DNA from: Linepithema humile
Taxonomy: Eukaryota; Arthropoda; Insecta; Hymenoptera; Formicidae
DNA: 64,000 bases
Assembly (NCBI RefSeq): GCF_040581485.1
Contig: NC_090128.1
Coordinates: 3,100,001-3,164,000 of the forward strand
Reading direction: 5' to 3'
This document shows, piece after piece, positions 25,101 through 38,996 of the stretch. Position 1 is the stretch's first letter. Every line of letters begins with the position of its first letter. A model generated the notes under the pieces. That model ran no database searches and was not told where the DNA came from. It was given only the letters and a program-made list of their open reading frames with translations. The translations under genes and the position numbers were made by a program.

Positions 25101-28100
25101 TAGCGTTTACAAAATGTCTTTCCGCTTGAAGATAGTTACTTCGAGTCGAAATCATGATGCATGAAAAAATCTAGATGTGATGTGTTATACAAAACTAACC
25201 CGCAAAATCAATGGGCAATTAATTCATATAATAAGAGCAAAGATGGCGCAAAAATTATCTAACAAATATATCACATGAGCAACTCGTTAAATAATAGCTT
25301 AAACAATAGATGGCATTACCTCCTTGATCGATTAAATAAATCATTACCGGGCTTGTTCCTAATGTTTTCCATATATTGTGGAATAAAAAAAGATAAATTA
25401 TTACAAATTTTATTTCCAACAGAAACTTCGAAATAGTTATCTTCTAACGTGAAGGCATTATTGTCACTTAATGAACGCTTTAAAATTCGAAAGATGAAAA
25501 CGAGTCGTGCCGATGCTCGAATATTTAGCGAGCGATGTTTGACGTTTGAAAAATTGATAATCACAATCGTACGCACTAAGTAACTTCCATGATAGTTCAT
25601 GCTTGATTCAATACTCACGATACTTCTTTGCGCACAGGACTTACTTCGAACGAAAAAAAACACGCGCGAAATGCAGGATGCGGCTTGTGTTTCAACCTCC
25701 ATAATGTTCCGCGGACGAATGAATATAGCTGCGATATGACGCTCCGTGAAATGATCACATGACTAGGACCCTAGAAAAATAGTGCCACCAAGTCCGCCAA
25801 TTATTTTTATAGTATTATTTTTATAAGGCGTACATCAATCTTTAAAAATATGTATTCATAGTTTGTTATGATCTGTTGCGTCTCGCGTTTGTTTCGTGAT
25901 TCTCGCGTGTTTTAATCGCTAAAAAATATATTTTATATCTAAACGTCAAGTGTCGAAAGTGCCGAATTGAACAAACGATTGTTTCAACACATCTATTATT
26001 CTGCGCGATCACGAGCTACGCGATTTTTTATACATATTTGCGATAACCTCGAAATAACCTAAATAACCTAAATAACCTATTCGAAAAGTCCACTGTTTTG
26101 TAGAACGCGAGTAAATTAGTGAATAATTCGCTAGTGTATAGTGATCAAGAATATCAATCTACTCACAATGACGATTGTTTGGAAGGAAGGAGCAAGGACG
26201 ATCAGGAAGAAGAAGCAAGGAACAAAAAGGAGCAAAATATCAAGTAACGACGCATCGATCGGTGCGTAAACTCATTTATTATACTTGTATGATTATTAAT
26301 TCATCTGTTAATTTTTATTTAATAAACATATCGCAACGCTATATGAATTACAATTACTCATGAGTAATTGCGTTGTAACATCTTGAGAGTAACGGTGAAT
26401 TAATTGATACCACATCCTTTTTAACTTATTATATTCTGATTGCTCCGAGAATAAAACAAATCTCTTTGCCTGTACAAATTAAAATGACCGAATGCCTTTG
26501 GCCCAACGAAATAATTCATCCGTGAAATTCCGAAGTCACTGTCTAATTTTCTCAAACCCGTCGTTCGTCCCCGCGGTAGGAGAGCTCTCTTATTTGCCGC
26601 TGGTTTACTCCCGAAACGACCGGATTATTTACATCGCAGCATGCGTTTTTCTATCACGAATCAACGTCTTTCGTCGTTCGTTCCACGTACACGGACGCGC
26701 GCGGCAAGACGAGACGAAGACAGGTACAAATCTACAAGACGACGTTTCCCGTGCGTGCTTATCCTTCTGACCCCGCGGCATTAATAACATTTCACGAGAT
26801 CTCCTCGAATTCCTCTCCCCCCCCCTCTCCTCCCACCCCCGACGGACCCCCCGTCGAAGAGATCGCGTCACTGACGTGCATCCTTCGCGCGGCGATCCTG
26901 ATGGATACGCGGGCTTCGATGAGAACAAAAGGATGTTGGTTTAGCGTGGAAGGCGTGTTTGTTGTTTTGATGAGGTATAATGGGATGGATCCCGGGTGTT
27001 GATGCATAGCGCGTAGCGGGGTGCCGCGGATGCTGGCCCCCCGCTCGTCGAGACCCCCGTAGACAGGGGCCGCAACACGTCCATCACGTGTCACGGTTAT
27101 GTATTTAGACATATCTCACTATCATTCTGCCTATCTTCCTTCTCTCTCTGCACCCCCGCAGCCCTTCTTCACGATTTCTCTTACTCGATTTGATGTTTCG
27201 GTCGTACGGCCGTTTTATCGCGTGTTAATCAGGATTTTGTCTTGCGCAGAAAAGTATTCTCCCATCCTGAGAATTGATTTTTGTCAGAGAATCGAGAAGG
27301 CTCTCCTTTTCAACAATATTTAACATTGTGACTTAAAAAGTCAACGTGTAATATCACAAATAATGTTATTATACATTCTAAAAAAAAAGAACACAAGAAT
27401 TTTGTTAATTACGTTATGCACGCGGCAAAATTTTATCGCGCTTCCACGAATGTTTTATCTGATAAAGACGCAACCATCCGAGAAGAATTCGATGAAGCAA
27501 TTCAACGATCATTGAGATAAAAAAATTCAGCGCGCGCACATTTACATTTACTTTGCGCGACGACTCCTTTCCGACCTGCTCCCTTTCATCACTCATTCCT
27601 TCAGCTCTCTGTCCAATTTGCCGTGCCGATATTCTCTCGCCACCTTACTATTTCGCCCGACGATTCATTAATCGATCCCGTAACAACCTCGTCCCCCCGC
27701 TGCCGATCCCGCGTGCAATCCTCTTCATCGCCACCGCGCGTTTTCTCCTTGGTCCCGCCTGGGCGCCGCGTATCGTTCAACCAGGCCCATATTTCAACAT
27801 TAATTTCCCGGATGGTGATACATCGTTCACATCAACCTGGCCTCGTATCAGCCCGAAGCTCATCATCATCCGCGTTCCCTTTTTGCTCCCCCCCGCTGTC
27901 GCGCGCGCGCGCAAGGTCCTTCTTTTCCCTCCTCTTCCTTTTCAGGGACGAATAGTGTCTGGTATTAATAATTTTTCAAGGCTTCCGATAAAACAGAATA
28001 ACAAAATAAAAACAAGTGAGAGAGGTCATCTTTCTTCTTATTCTACAAAGTGCATAAAATTTTTTGCCCCTCAGGTCTGAAGATCGAGTGCCGTAAAATC

Positions 28101-29210
28101 GAAATAAAAAGAAAAGAAAACATTAGCATCGGAACAAATACTTCGATCCAAGTTTCATTAACTTCCATATAAATCCGCCCCTGTCCTTCGTCTTCTTTCT
28201 CTCTGAATAATCACGAACTCGCCACGGCGACCCTCTCGATTGCAGGTCGTTAATATCGACCGCCAGGTAGTCTCTGTCGATTGAATTTTTTACCGGTGCC
28301 CACCGCGGAAGCCGCTGCTCGAACCGGTACCTCATTCGTGCTGTCGCTCCTTGAGAGTAACCGACGTTCACTTTAAACGTCCGCTATTCGTCATCAGGCC
28401 CGCGATGCCGATACGAGATGGCAGGAAATGGGACAATATAGAAAACGCGGCGGGATCCTCTTCTCGTCGAGATTGCGCGAAATATGCGGCGCGACGATGT
28501 TCCCCGTGGTTACTTCAATGACATCCGCGTCCGTTAAGCGATTCGCAATTTACGGAAATGAATGCATCCGCGAACAATCTCTGACAGTGGACCGTTGACT
28601 GGAATGTCAACTAACTCAGAGACGATTATTATTAGACGTGAAAGGTTTAGCTTGCAATTAATTAGAACTGATTATGCTAGGAACATGATGAAACATGTCG
28701 CAGATTATTTTATTCGATTTACGTACAAAATAACGTGTACAAATGTTATGCTTTTATATATATTCTATGAACACGCGAATAGCATCGGAAATAACGTGAA
28801 ATATGGCAAGGCAATAATAAATAAAATTAATTTTAATTACATAATTTGACTCTTCGCATTCAAGTCGCCATAAATAAATGAACACTTCGTGTTTCACACG
28901 TAATATATACACCGTATCTTAATGATTCGAAATTAATTTTTGGCACAAATAATACTTGATCCGGTTGTTCTATTCAGTTATACTCTTCATATATTTTATT
29001 TTCTTGAAATTTGGATTCTCACATTATTGCATTTACTGTAGTTTCGATCTATTTGGCATCAAGCATTTCTAATTATAACTTTACAATAATTGCACTCCTT
29101 TCGTCGCCGTCATTGGAAAATTATTATTAATGCGGATAAATATTCATGGTAAAATACAAAAACGACACGACAAATTGCTATTTCCTAAGATATTGTTAAA
29201 AATATTGCAA
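22194..29210. other. 7 kb without an assignable gene
   Basis: The first part (22.4-26.4 kb) is AT-rich with no recognisable coding sequence. A possible two-exon minus-strand start (25702-25645 joined to 24335-24289) is described as a finding. A GC-rich island from about 26480 to 28560 contains several long but domainless frames, such as 27553-28080 plus. A short degenerate 9-bp repeat (AAATAACCT) lies near 26051-26078. The transglutaminase 3' end follows at 29211. Confidence 0.4.
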
Positions 29211-32200
29211 TTATTCAGAATTACCGATTATTCTTGCCAATTTGACTATAAAATTGTTCGAATGTCCGTCGACGTCCTCGAGTTCTTTCGAGTAAAACTT
29301 TGCCGCTATCCTGGCGCGTCCTTCCAGCTTCGGTATCATAGAGAATTCGCATTCCGCGTCCTCGTCTACCTCAACCGGCTCCGATAGCTTCAATTTCAAT
29401 TGCTCGTCGAGGCCAGGCCCTTCGATGAGAAATCTGCCCTTCTTCAAGGGAATTGGTAGCGGATTGCGGAACTTGGCGGACGCGTTAAGAATTTGACCGA
29501 CGATCGCGTCACTATGCAACTATAAATCACGAAATTTAATTTTTATATGAATATACTTATGTCAATTGCACACCTGCTTCTTTCTCTTCATTTTATTTCC
29601 CGCATTAATTTCCACATATTTCAATAATTACCGTGATTTTGATGTCGGGCTTTCTAACGCGGAAATCGTCTTGCGCGAAGTACTCGAAATTCGTGTCCTT
29701 CACGGTGGCGAGGCAGGCGATGTTGAAAGCGCATTGATCCAACAATCTCGGACCGTATTCCTCCCATGAAACGTCCATGCGAATTTCCTCGAGCACCAGC
29801 GGTCGGACCAGTCTGTCAACGTTCAATCTCTTCACTGGATCGCCCACCCGACCAGTGTACAGCACAGTTTCCACTCTCAAAATTGCGGACACGCGATACT
29901 CCACCGTCGGATTTCGGTTTTTTATCAGTAATACAACGCTGTCGAAAAATATAAAAGGTTCATATTTCTCTTAGTTCACATATTTACAGAAATAAATATT
30001 GCGTCTAAAAAAATAAAGCGTCAGAGAGAGATTCTAAAACTAAGTTTCAGAAGAAAGCAAATCAAACTTGAAAAATTGTATAATTTAAATTGCGTTATCG
30101 TATTAACTCAATTAATAAATTGAATACCTAAATGGCTGCCCAATTATGATGTCATCGCGCAATTCAAAAGTGAACGTAACGTCATTGAACTCCTCGTTGA
30201 GATAATAACGACTGAATAAAGACTCGCTCTGACGTAGCGCCTTTAGCATGGCAGCACGTTCTTCATCAGATTCTGCGGAGAAAAGTAATTATCACACAAT
30301 ATTAATATTCAAAGAATTAATAAAAAATATGTTAGAGGGTGAAATAAATAATTCTTCGATAAAGTAACACGATTCTACTTTTCCGTGCTAGATTATTATC
30401 TACTATAAATATCAAAAGTTTCCTTATCTAGCGGCAATTTAATTGCACAATTTATTACCAAACGCACTTACTTTCTGGATACTTGTAAGTGTGCGTGATA
30501 TCTTCTCTCGTCCATTTTCCAATCGCTTTCGTGCTGATCAGTTGGCCAATTCTGTAAAATTATCATCCCCGATCACTCGACATCATCAGTCTAATGATTA
30601 GCATTACGATTAGCATTCGTGGAACAATATATTTCGCACATACCCGTACATATCCTTGCGAACTAATTTCAATGGCTGCGTAGGGCCGTTGTAACGCCAG
30701 AAGACCTTGTCGGCGTTCACCTCGGCGAAGAGAAATGCATTATCGTAAGGACGCAGGACTTCTCCTTTTTTCACAGCGGCCACGGAAGCTGGTCCGCAAC
30801 GATACGCGCCCTCGCTCAATTCCTGAGGAGTCGCATCGATCACCTGCCATCCCGAACAATCCGGCGACAAGTCCAATCGTTTCATCCACACTTCGTTCCA
30901 GACGTGAAAGTTCCTTTTTATGAGAAAAATTAGCAATTTCGATATTTTAGATTCGATTCCACAAATTTCTTAAATTTTAATTTTTAAATTCGCTGATTAT
31001 TCTAAAATTGATCGCATCGCGGACACTTCATTTCTATTATCGTTGTTATAAAAATATTTTGTTTCCAATTTCTTTCAATCACCATATAGAATCGCTGTTG
31101 AGCTCCTCCATAATTCTGCCTTCGACATCCACGAAATAATCGACAGTCAGACTGCTCTGCGTGTCGTGCGCGCTCGAATAATTGGTTATCACTCGGCAAG
31201 GTATACCGAGAGTGCGACAAACCGTCGCTAGTACGCCGGAGAAAACCCAGCACTGTCCGTACTTCACCGGTTTCTTCGTCTTGTAATATTGCTGAAGAAT
31301 TTTCTGCGAGCCCATCCACCGCGTGGGCGGTGTGCCGCCTCCAAAATCGTCCGACCAATTTCCCATCACCGCCCCGTTGTCGTCAGGTGAATTTACCTAG
31401 AAATCGACGCTAGATTTAAAGAAAAGCACCCTGAAAATTCTGATTTTGATCACAAAATTAATTTAATTTTTCTACGAAAATACTTTTCTCGAAATATAGA
31501 TCTGGTTTCGAAAAAGAATTCTCTCGAATGACTCACCGCGGCGGACAGGCAGCGTGTTATAATGACAGGATCGCTTCTACCGGAAACGCGAACCTTGCCA
31601 ACTTGATTCATCAGGTGCAGAGCACAGTCCAGGATGTCTCGTTCGAATTGCGCGTATTTCCATACGGTGGGTCGCAAACGATTGTGACTGCCGCGCCAGA
31701 TCAGACCGTCCTCCGCCAACACGTACTCTTGTCGCTCAGCTTCGCCCTCCAAGTACACTACATCGTCTAAGAAAAAAAAAAAATACCGGATTGTTATTGA
31801 TAATATCTGATTTCTCAACCAAGTATGAAGCATACTTCGACTGAGATCTAGAATTTTTTTATTTTTTTGATAATATCAAAAATAATTTTTGATGGATTTT
31901 TATTCTGTCATCATCGCTATACTCCGCTGAAAGATGTTTGCAAATATTTACCTTCGCACCATGGATTGCAAATCAAGTAAAACGGACTGTCCATCGTATA
32001 ACTGACAGCACCTTCAGATTGTTTATTCTTCGTGTCAATCTCCATCTTCCACTTTCCTATGATCGCATTTACAGACGGCACAACCTGCAAGAGAAAGATT
32101 AGTCAAATTTTTCACGTACTTTAAGTTTGGCAAAATCTGTGCACTGCAATGCTTTTCACTCGCCTTTATCCTTAAAAAATTGGGTTCAATGGCGGCTATG

Positions 32201-35200
32201 GTGGTCTGCCAGGCGGCTTCGGAATTTTCACCAGGATTAAGCAGAGCGGTTGCCACCAGAGTCCCATGTCCGTATTGCGGCCTCTCAATACCGTCCAGAG
32301 TGAAGACGATAGAAATTCCGTCGATATAAGGATCATAGTCTCGAGACAATCTGAGATGCAGATAAAATTCCTGCCCACGTCGAACCACGAGTCTCGCTCT
32401 GTCACCCTGACGAGTCATCAGCTCGTATCTGGATGTCCGATGAATTTCGCCATTCTCTTCAATGCAAGGGTCTACATCGTGAATCGTCAATACTGGAACA
32501 CCGAAATCTTCCCCTGCGAATAACAGCTCTCTTAAAAATTACGAACTATCCTTCAATAAAGCTAAAAAAAATGGACAATAATAAAACAAATAAACAGATA
32601 TTATAAATTCTATTTTTTTTTTTTATATATTTGCGGAGGAGGACTCACAATAAAATCTGAAGGGAAATGGGCGGTCGCGACGGTCGTTGAATATTCGATA
32701 GCGATCATAGAATCTGTAAAACATTGCACGGCGGTCCGGATGCACCGGTTGCACCGGCCGCGGATACGAACGAAAACCAGGATACATGGACGAGGAACGC
32801 GTCGGACGTGAGTGCGCTGATTGACTGAAGAGTCCACCGACAATGTAAAGGAAGGAAGTACATGCGGCCTGAGGTGGGCTGCTGCGTTCTAAGAGCAATT
32901 TCAAGGACGATCGTGCTGCAACACCGAGCGCAACCATACATGGCGTCATCGGTGACACCGCATTAGTAGGAGTCACCTACTTTTCATTCCCATAAATTAA
33001 TCGGCGACATACAATCGCGGCCGAGTTATTGCAATTTTCGACGAAAAACTTCCTTTCCTTGAACTTCGTAACATATTTAATTGGAAAACATTTCGATAAG
33101 AGCTATAAAAATTTAATTTTGAGACTAATCAAATTTTTTGCATTTTTATATACTTTAATATTAAAATTTATACAGCAACAACGCCAAATAATACTTTATT
33201 GAATAAATCGAAGATTTTAATTGCTGTTATCAGAGCGTTTAAAAGAAATGGAATTGCTGTTAGAACATATATATATATAATCATTATTAAATAATTTTAA
33301 TTAATAAATGCATATATTTGAAATAAATTTACAATAATACAACAAAAATCTACAGAACATGATAAAAAAATCAGATTTAACGTCAGAGTTGCAATGACGT
33401 GTAGCTCTATTGTCTCATAATACACTTAAAGAACCGCAGTTATCGTCATTCTTGACACCCAGGATTGATTTCATTACTGAAGCGAGTCTATTTAAATCAT
33501 CGACGAATGGGACTATGAATATCAATTACGCCTACAAAAATATAATTGGCGCTCTGTAATTCGCGTATTGCGAACCTACGCAAACAATTTAGTAACATAA
33601 ATCTGGTTCATTAGCTCATTGCCAAAGAAATCATTAAAACTCATCAGAAGGAATACTGTGTTCACCGTTTTCAAGATTTGCATAAAATAATAGATCTCTC
33701 AAATCGGAAAATCCGGCGTGGTGGTAATTAATGATCGGAAAAAATATCGATCATTACCCTGCATTGCATATACATACAAATGTAATCACGCAAGATTCAT
33801 GCATGGATAATTGAACCGCCGCTGTACACAAATAATTAAGTTCTATTTTGCATAGATAAAATGCTTAAAACAGAGAAATTATTAAATAATTACATTATAT
33901 GATTTTTATATAAAATAAAAAGATTCTGCAAGAGATAAATGTCTATCGATTTGTTTTTTTCTTTCTATGTAATTGTTCGGGCTTATTTAGTTTCCAGAGC
34001 ACGTGTAAAAAAATCACTTTATCACCATTAACGACTCGCTATTACCATTTCTGATTGACACGTACAGTTCAATCCATTGAAACAGTCGGCTTGGGATTTT
34101 AGGTCAACGAAGAACCAAGTTTAACCATTTTCGGAAAGACAAGGCGCGTACTATATTTGTCTGGACGATTTAAGATAATTACGTGCAATTTAAAAAAGTA
34201 TCTGTTACTGATTGCGCGTATACCCCTTCTCGCGCCGATAAACTGCGTCATAAGCAATTGATTTACAGCATACATTTCTATTTGCATAAATCAACTTTAA
34301 ATCGTTACTTAGCATATACGCAAAATAAACTATGCGTTATATAGAGACTGCAATTTTTTCTTTTATTTTTTTGTGAAACAATGCAAACTCGTACAAATTA
34401 CGTGTAGATTTAGTATTTTTTGCACAGTGTGTGTAATTAAATTACAAAAAAAACATGGCGGCAGGTAATTAAAGTCATATTGCACAAACTTCTTTTTATG
34501 TTTGCTTCAGCAAAATTTTATGACTGCTCTGTAATTAATGACGGATTTGCCGACAGAAATTATCATACCACGTGAATTCTATTACTTATCTATTACTTAT
34601 TTATACCTATTTTAATAGATAAATTAAATAACGAAACAAGTGACCATACACGGAGAAAATTTTATATCCAAAATTACTTTGTACGGTAGTAGCTGTGGAC
34701 CATGAAGGAATTATAAAAATTTTTACTATGTTTTTCACATGTGAAACATAGTAAAAATTTTCGGTCCGCGGCTTCATAGTCCGCGGTTACTGCCGTACAT
34801 AGTAATTTTTTATATAAAATTTTCTCCGTGTACGAATCGCTTGTTTCAATCTGCAAACAATGTGATCTATTGTTGCTTCAATCTGCTTACTTCATCAATC
34901 TTAATTCGAAAATGATGGCGTTGAAATGACTCAGTAACGGGATTTGTATCACGGACGTATGCGTAATATTATTCCCGTGCAAAAATAACGACGTGAACTC
35001 GGTCAACTATACAGGATGCTCCAAATTGAAGTCATTTACATTTGCTCTTAAATGATTGATTCTTTCAGCAATTTATAACAATTTTTTAGTAATAAATTCA
35101 TAAAATCTTATGAGTTATGGATATTTAATTTTCAGTGTTGCATAACATTTTTTATTTATCTAGAATTTTTTGATCAATGCTAAATTGATCCTCTTTTATC

Positions 35201-38200
35201 AAAAATTGTATGAAAGTCTATCTTCTTTGTTAACTCCTTGATTCTCGGTATTAATTATATCAGCAAATAGCGGAAAGTGCTACTCTTCTACACACGAAAC
35301 GCAAAACGCAAATAATTAAGACTAGAAGGACATTTAATACAGTTTTTACGATGCGCTCTTCGCTGAATGCGTACACGCGACGACTTATTTCCGAGTGTTG
35401 CAATTAGAATTCCTACCGGAATGCACTTTACACGCCCACGGCGTGTGCAGGCAAAATGTTCGAGTCACGAGCAACTTGTTGATGCTCTCGGAGATATGCA
35501 TCGGAATATCTTAATTATAACTCAGTGCATTAGAAGCGCCACCACCCACACAATAATAAATCTGTGCTTGAGAAGCAGACAGATGTAAATCTAAAAAGCT
35601 ATTTTCGCCGGAATAGCTCAGTCTCATAGATTCGTTATATGTAAATTCGGCGAAAAATATGTAATTACGTACGTGTCTCGCGTTATTTATGCATCAGAGA
35701 ATGAGTCAACGAGAAAAAGTTATCTTAAAAAGCGTGACTTGATGAATAGAATCTGTAATTAAAAGTTTCGAATGGGTAATCACAAAAGCACGAGTCAGTG
35801 AAGCTTTCGTGACTAATCTTCCGGCGAAATCAGACTATGAAGTAAAGTTCCGAAGAACTTTATGTGATTGTACTTTGTGTAACACTTAATGGAATGTTAA
35901 TGCGATAAATATAACGAATATGATTGTCCCGATAAATATGATGAATAAGAAACTTTTATAAATGCTTTAATTTTTACTCTAATCTTTTCTTTTTTATATG
36001 AACAATCTAGATTTTTGAGAAACACAAATGACCCACTGAAAGATTTAATTCCCTAATTCTTGGCCGAAATAGATCCAATCTATTTAAATAACTCGAGTTT
36101 ACGTCAGCGCGAAGATGACATCACCATTTAGCGGTCATAGCACCGCGTCGCTTGCGTAATTTCACTTTCATTCATATGTAATGACCCGCGGCGTAAGAGA
36201 AACCTATCAAGTTCAAGATCTGACCTTAGCAAATCAAATTCTGAATTATAAAAATTTTATAACACAACAGCTGATTTATGATAATACATATTCTCTTAAA
36301 GAGTTAACGGACTTCGTGTGTATATATTTGCGACGAGTGTGATAAATGGGGTCTGCGTGACGAACAAATGCAGATGTAATCTATGCCTAATGAATAATAC
36401 TACCAATTTAAATGCACATAATCTGCGCGACGACGCTGTATTTAACGAAGGCCGGCATCTCGCAAGACAGACGGAAGCAAACACTTTCCATCTTGACTTG
36501 AGTATATTTTCTTAACCGCAGAAACGATAAATAAAGCGTGTTTCTCGAATGAGAAAATTGCGCATTGTATCGACGGGACGTTTATTTACAATCGTTCGAT
36601 CGCTTTTCGGAATATAATTAGAGCTCTCCGTTTGAAACGCGAGGCTACAGCTCTTCTAAAAAGATACTTTCTCTTATATTTGTTAAGACATTTTTTTACT
36701 AATTTTTGAAGTCTACTTTACACGAATAATTCACGACAGATTTCGAGAGATTTGTAATTTTATATATACAGCGTAAAAGAAAATTCGCAAAATTAGGTAA
36801 CGAAACTAGATAGAGTGTGTGACTTCCATTATTTTATGACACATTCTTTGGCTAATGTAAAATTAATATCGTTTATGATAGAATACATCGTCAAGTTAAT
36901 AACATTTGATTCGAACGTACGATAATCATAAGTGAAATATAAGATTCCTCACGCCTATACATAATGTTGATTTGTCTCGTTCCATCAATCGTTTTCGTTG
37001 TTTGACTCTATCATGATGATTTAATCATTGCCAACATTTTTTTTTTTCTTTTGAGTGCTGACGATGATATCATTTATTTAATGAGATTCATTAGCTGTCC
37101 GCTGCTTTTTATTATTTTTTATATCAAAAATCGATAATTAAATATGTGTATGTACGTGTACGTACCATATTTGAAACTTAAGAGCGCAATTCATCCTTGA
37201 CCAATATTCCAAAAATATATTTACGATCTACTAAGAAAAAATACTTAAGTGTTTACTAACCGTGGAATTTTGAGACTGATATTGTGTGACTCGGTTATTT
37301 AACTCTTTACTACTGCACGTGTTAAAACAACCAATTCCAAACCTCGTTTATGTTTCGATTTATGCGATTCTATTAATGTACCAGCAATATTGAATTAACA
37401 GTCAGTATCAATCAGTAAATAAAATCCTTGGTCTAAGTAAAGTCCTATGTTTACAAAATTTTGGCATATCGAAGATATTAAAACTGTAACTTTATTGTCC
37501 CGTTAATTTAGGAAAAGCGAGAGTTCTAGTTCATGTTATGCTTTTTCATTGCACTACACGCGTCTCACACGTGCCTAAATCACGATTTACTTTTAGGCGT
37601 GCAATACAAATTTTAATATAGAATATCATTTTATGCGCTCATGATTCAAATAGCAAACGTACGCCCTATTATCTTTCTACTTTATTAATTGATTTTTGCC
37701 CACACGTGAACTCCATCTTCAAAGGAGTCAATTGATTACATCAATTATATACGGCAATGTCCGTTCTTTATCACTTGTAGCACGGAATTACATTAAGAAG
37801 AGTGTAAAAGACTTTTGACTGTGTTAAAAAATTCGATAAACTTTGACTCGATGTTACAGTGAATATTTAATTTAAACAAAAATCTTTTTAGAAGCTAATT
37901 ACACAATGGTCCTGTTTTGAAAATTAAAAAATATTAAATTTTAAAACTGTATCCTATTTCACCCTCTATATTGGTTTTGCAGAGATTACTATTGATTCAT
38001 TTAAAATTTTTGAAAAAACCAAACGCCATTTTCTTCGTAAAGTGTTTTTTTTTATAGATTGAACTAAAATAAAAACAGTTTGATGAAAATTAACATAATA
38101 GATGAAAATAATCCGAAAATGTAGAAAACAAAAAATCGATTTTTTTAAATTTCAAACCTTTATACTCTCCTTAAAAGTGATCGGAAGTAGTTGAAAAAAT

Positions 38201-38996
38201 TGCAGGAGGACGATTATCGATTAGTACTTTAGCATTTTCACGGAAACAGTAGCAAATAAAAAATCTTATTTTATTCAAAGAAAAATGGTCACTTTCGTAT
38301 TCTGGTTCTCACAAGTTAAACACACAAGACTATTAATAATCAGGCAAATAATTACAGCTTTCTATAATTAAAAACATTGCATGAATAATAGATGGATGAT
38401 TACTTCTCATCGATATCAATGTGTCATGCATATGTCTCGATAATATGGGATGAAAGGTCGAAGATTGAAATTCCATAAAAATTTATCGAGTCTAATAGTA
38501 AGCACGCAAACAGCATTCAAAATGACAAGCAAGTGAGACGATTCTTATCTCTCTCTTAATGTTTTAACTCTTTTCTTAATATGACTGAAACTTTTGGTCG
38601 ATAATCGTAATTTCGCAAGAATATTTAACTGCGGTTGCCTCGGGAAAGCATTAAAAAACGTAATTTATTTGAAAAGTTACTTTTTTCTTAAACTCGCAAT
38701 CAACATTAATAATAATATTATAATTAGAATTCCTTCACTTATTTAAATCATTACAAGACTAGTACACAAATACTTTATGTTATACATTGTATTTTATTTA
38801 ATTTTTTTTTTTAAATTATATTGTCTTATTTTTATTTTAATTGTTAGCATTCGATTAGTAATTAAACACACAGAATTAACTTACCGAGATCAGTTGTAGT
38901 AGGTGGTCGTGGCTTGTGTGTAAAACCGATTTGTTGCGGTCTGTAAACGGCTCTAAATCCGGAGAGACATGAACAGGAGCAACACTTTTTTAACAT
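29211..38996 (-). CDS. Transglutaminase, annulin type (protein-glutamine gamma-glutamyltransferase)
   Basis: Calcium-dependent enzyme forming glutamyl-lysine cross-links between proteins. Eleven exons (5' to 3'): 38996-38885, 32816-32649, 32513-32164, 32084-31952, 31766-31537, 31396-31083, 30913-30644, 30551-30472, 30272-30128, 29938-29632, 29519-29211. All phases match, giving 805 residues, close to arthropod annulins. The N-terminal transglutaminase domain is about residues 95-230. The core has Cys380 in YGQCWVF, His439 in NFHVWNE and Asp462 in GWQVIDATPQE, the full catalytic triad. Two C-terminal barrel domains follow, ending in a TAA. The N-terminus MLKKCCSCSC suggests fatty acylation and membrane anchoring, as known for annulin. 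The intron after exon 3 uses a GC donor. The exon 1-2 junction is the least certain, and exon 2 can be extended upstream to an alternative ATG at 32949. A possible AATAAA signal lies at 29000-28995. Confidence 0.92.
34649..34830. mobile_element. MITE-like fold-back element, copy B, in transglutaminase intron 1
   Basis: This 182 bp sequence is an almost complete palindrome. It begins CACGGAGAAAATTTTATAT, ends with the inverse, and is bounded by TA on both sides (34647-34648 and 34831-34832). The arms pair along their length with a loop near the AAACATAGT repeats. It shares termini and inner-arm blocks with the element at 10101-10334. It has no coding capacity and lies in the 6 kb first intron of the transglutaminase gene. 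Confidence 0.85.

Noticed and set aside
26051..26078. AAATAACCT repeats resembling insect telomere repeat TTAGG
   Set aside because: The unit is 9 bp with only three copies and does not reproduce consecutive TTAGG units.
27553..28080. 175-codon open frame, plus strand
   Set aside because: Proline- and arginine-rich translation of a GC-rich island with overlapping frames of similar quality and no recognisable family.
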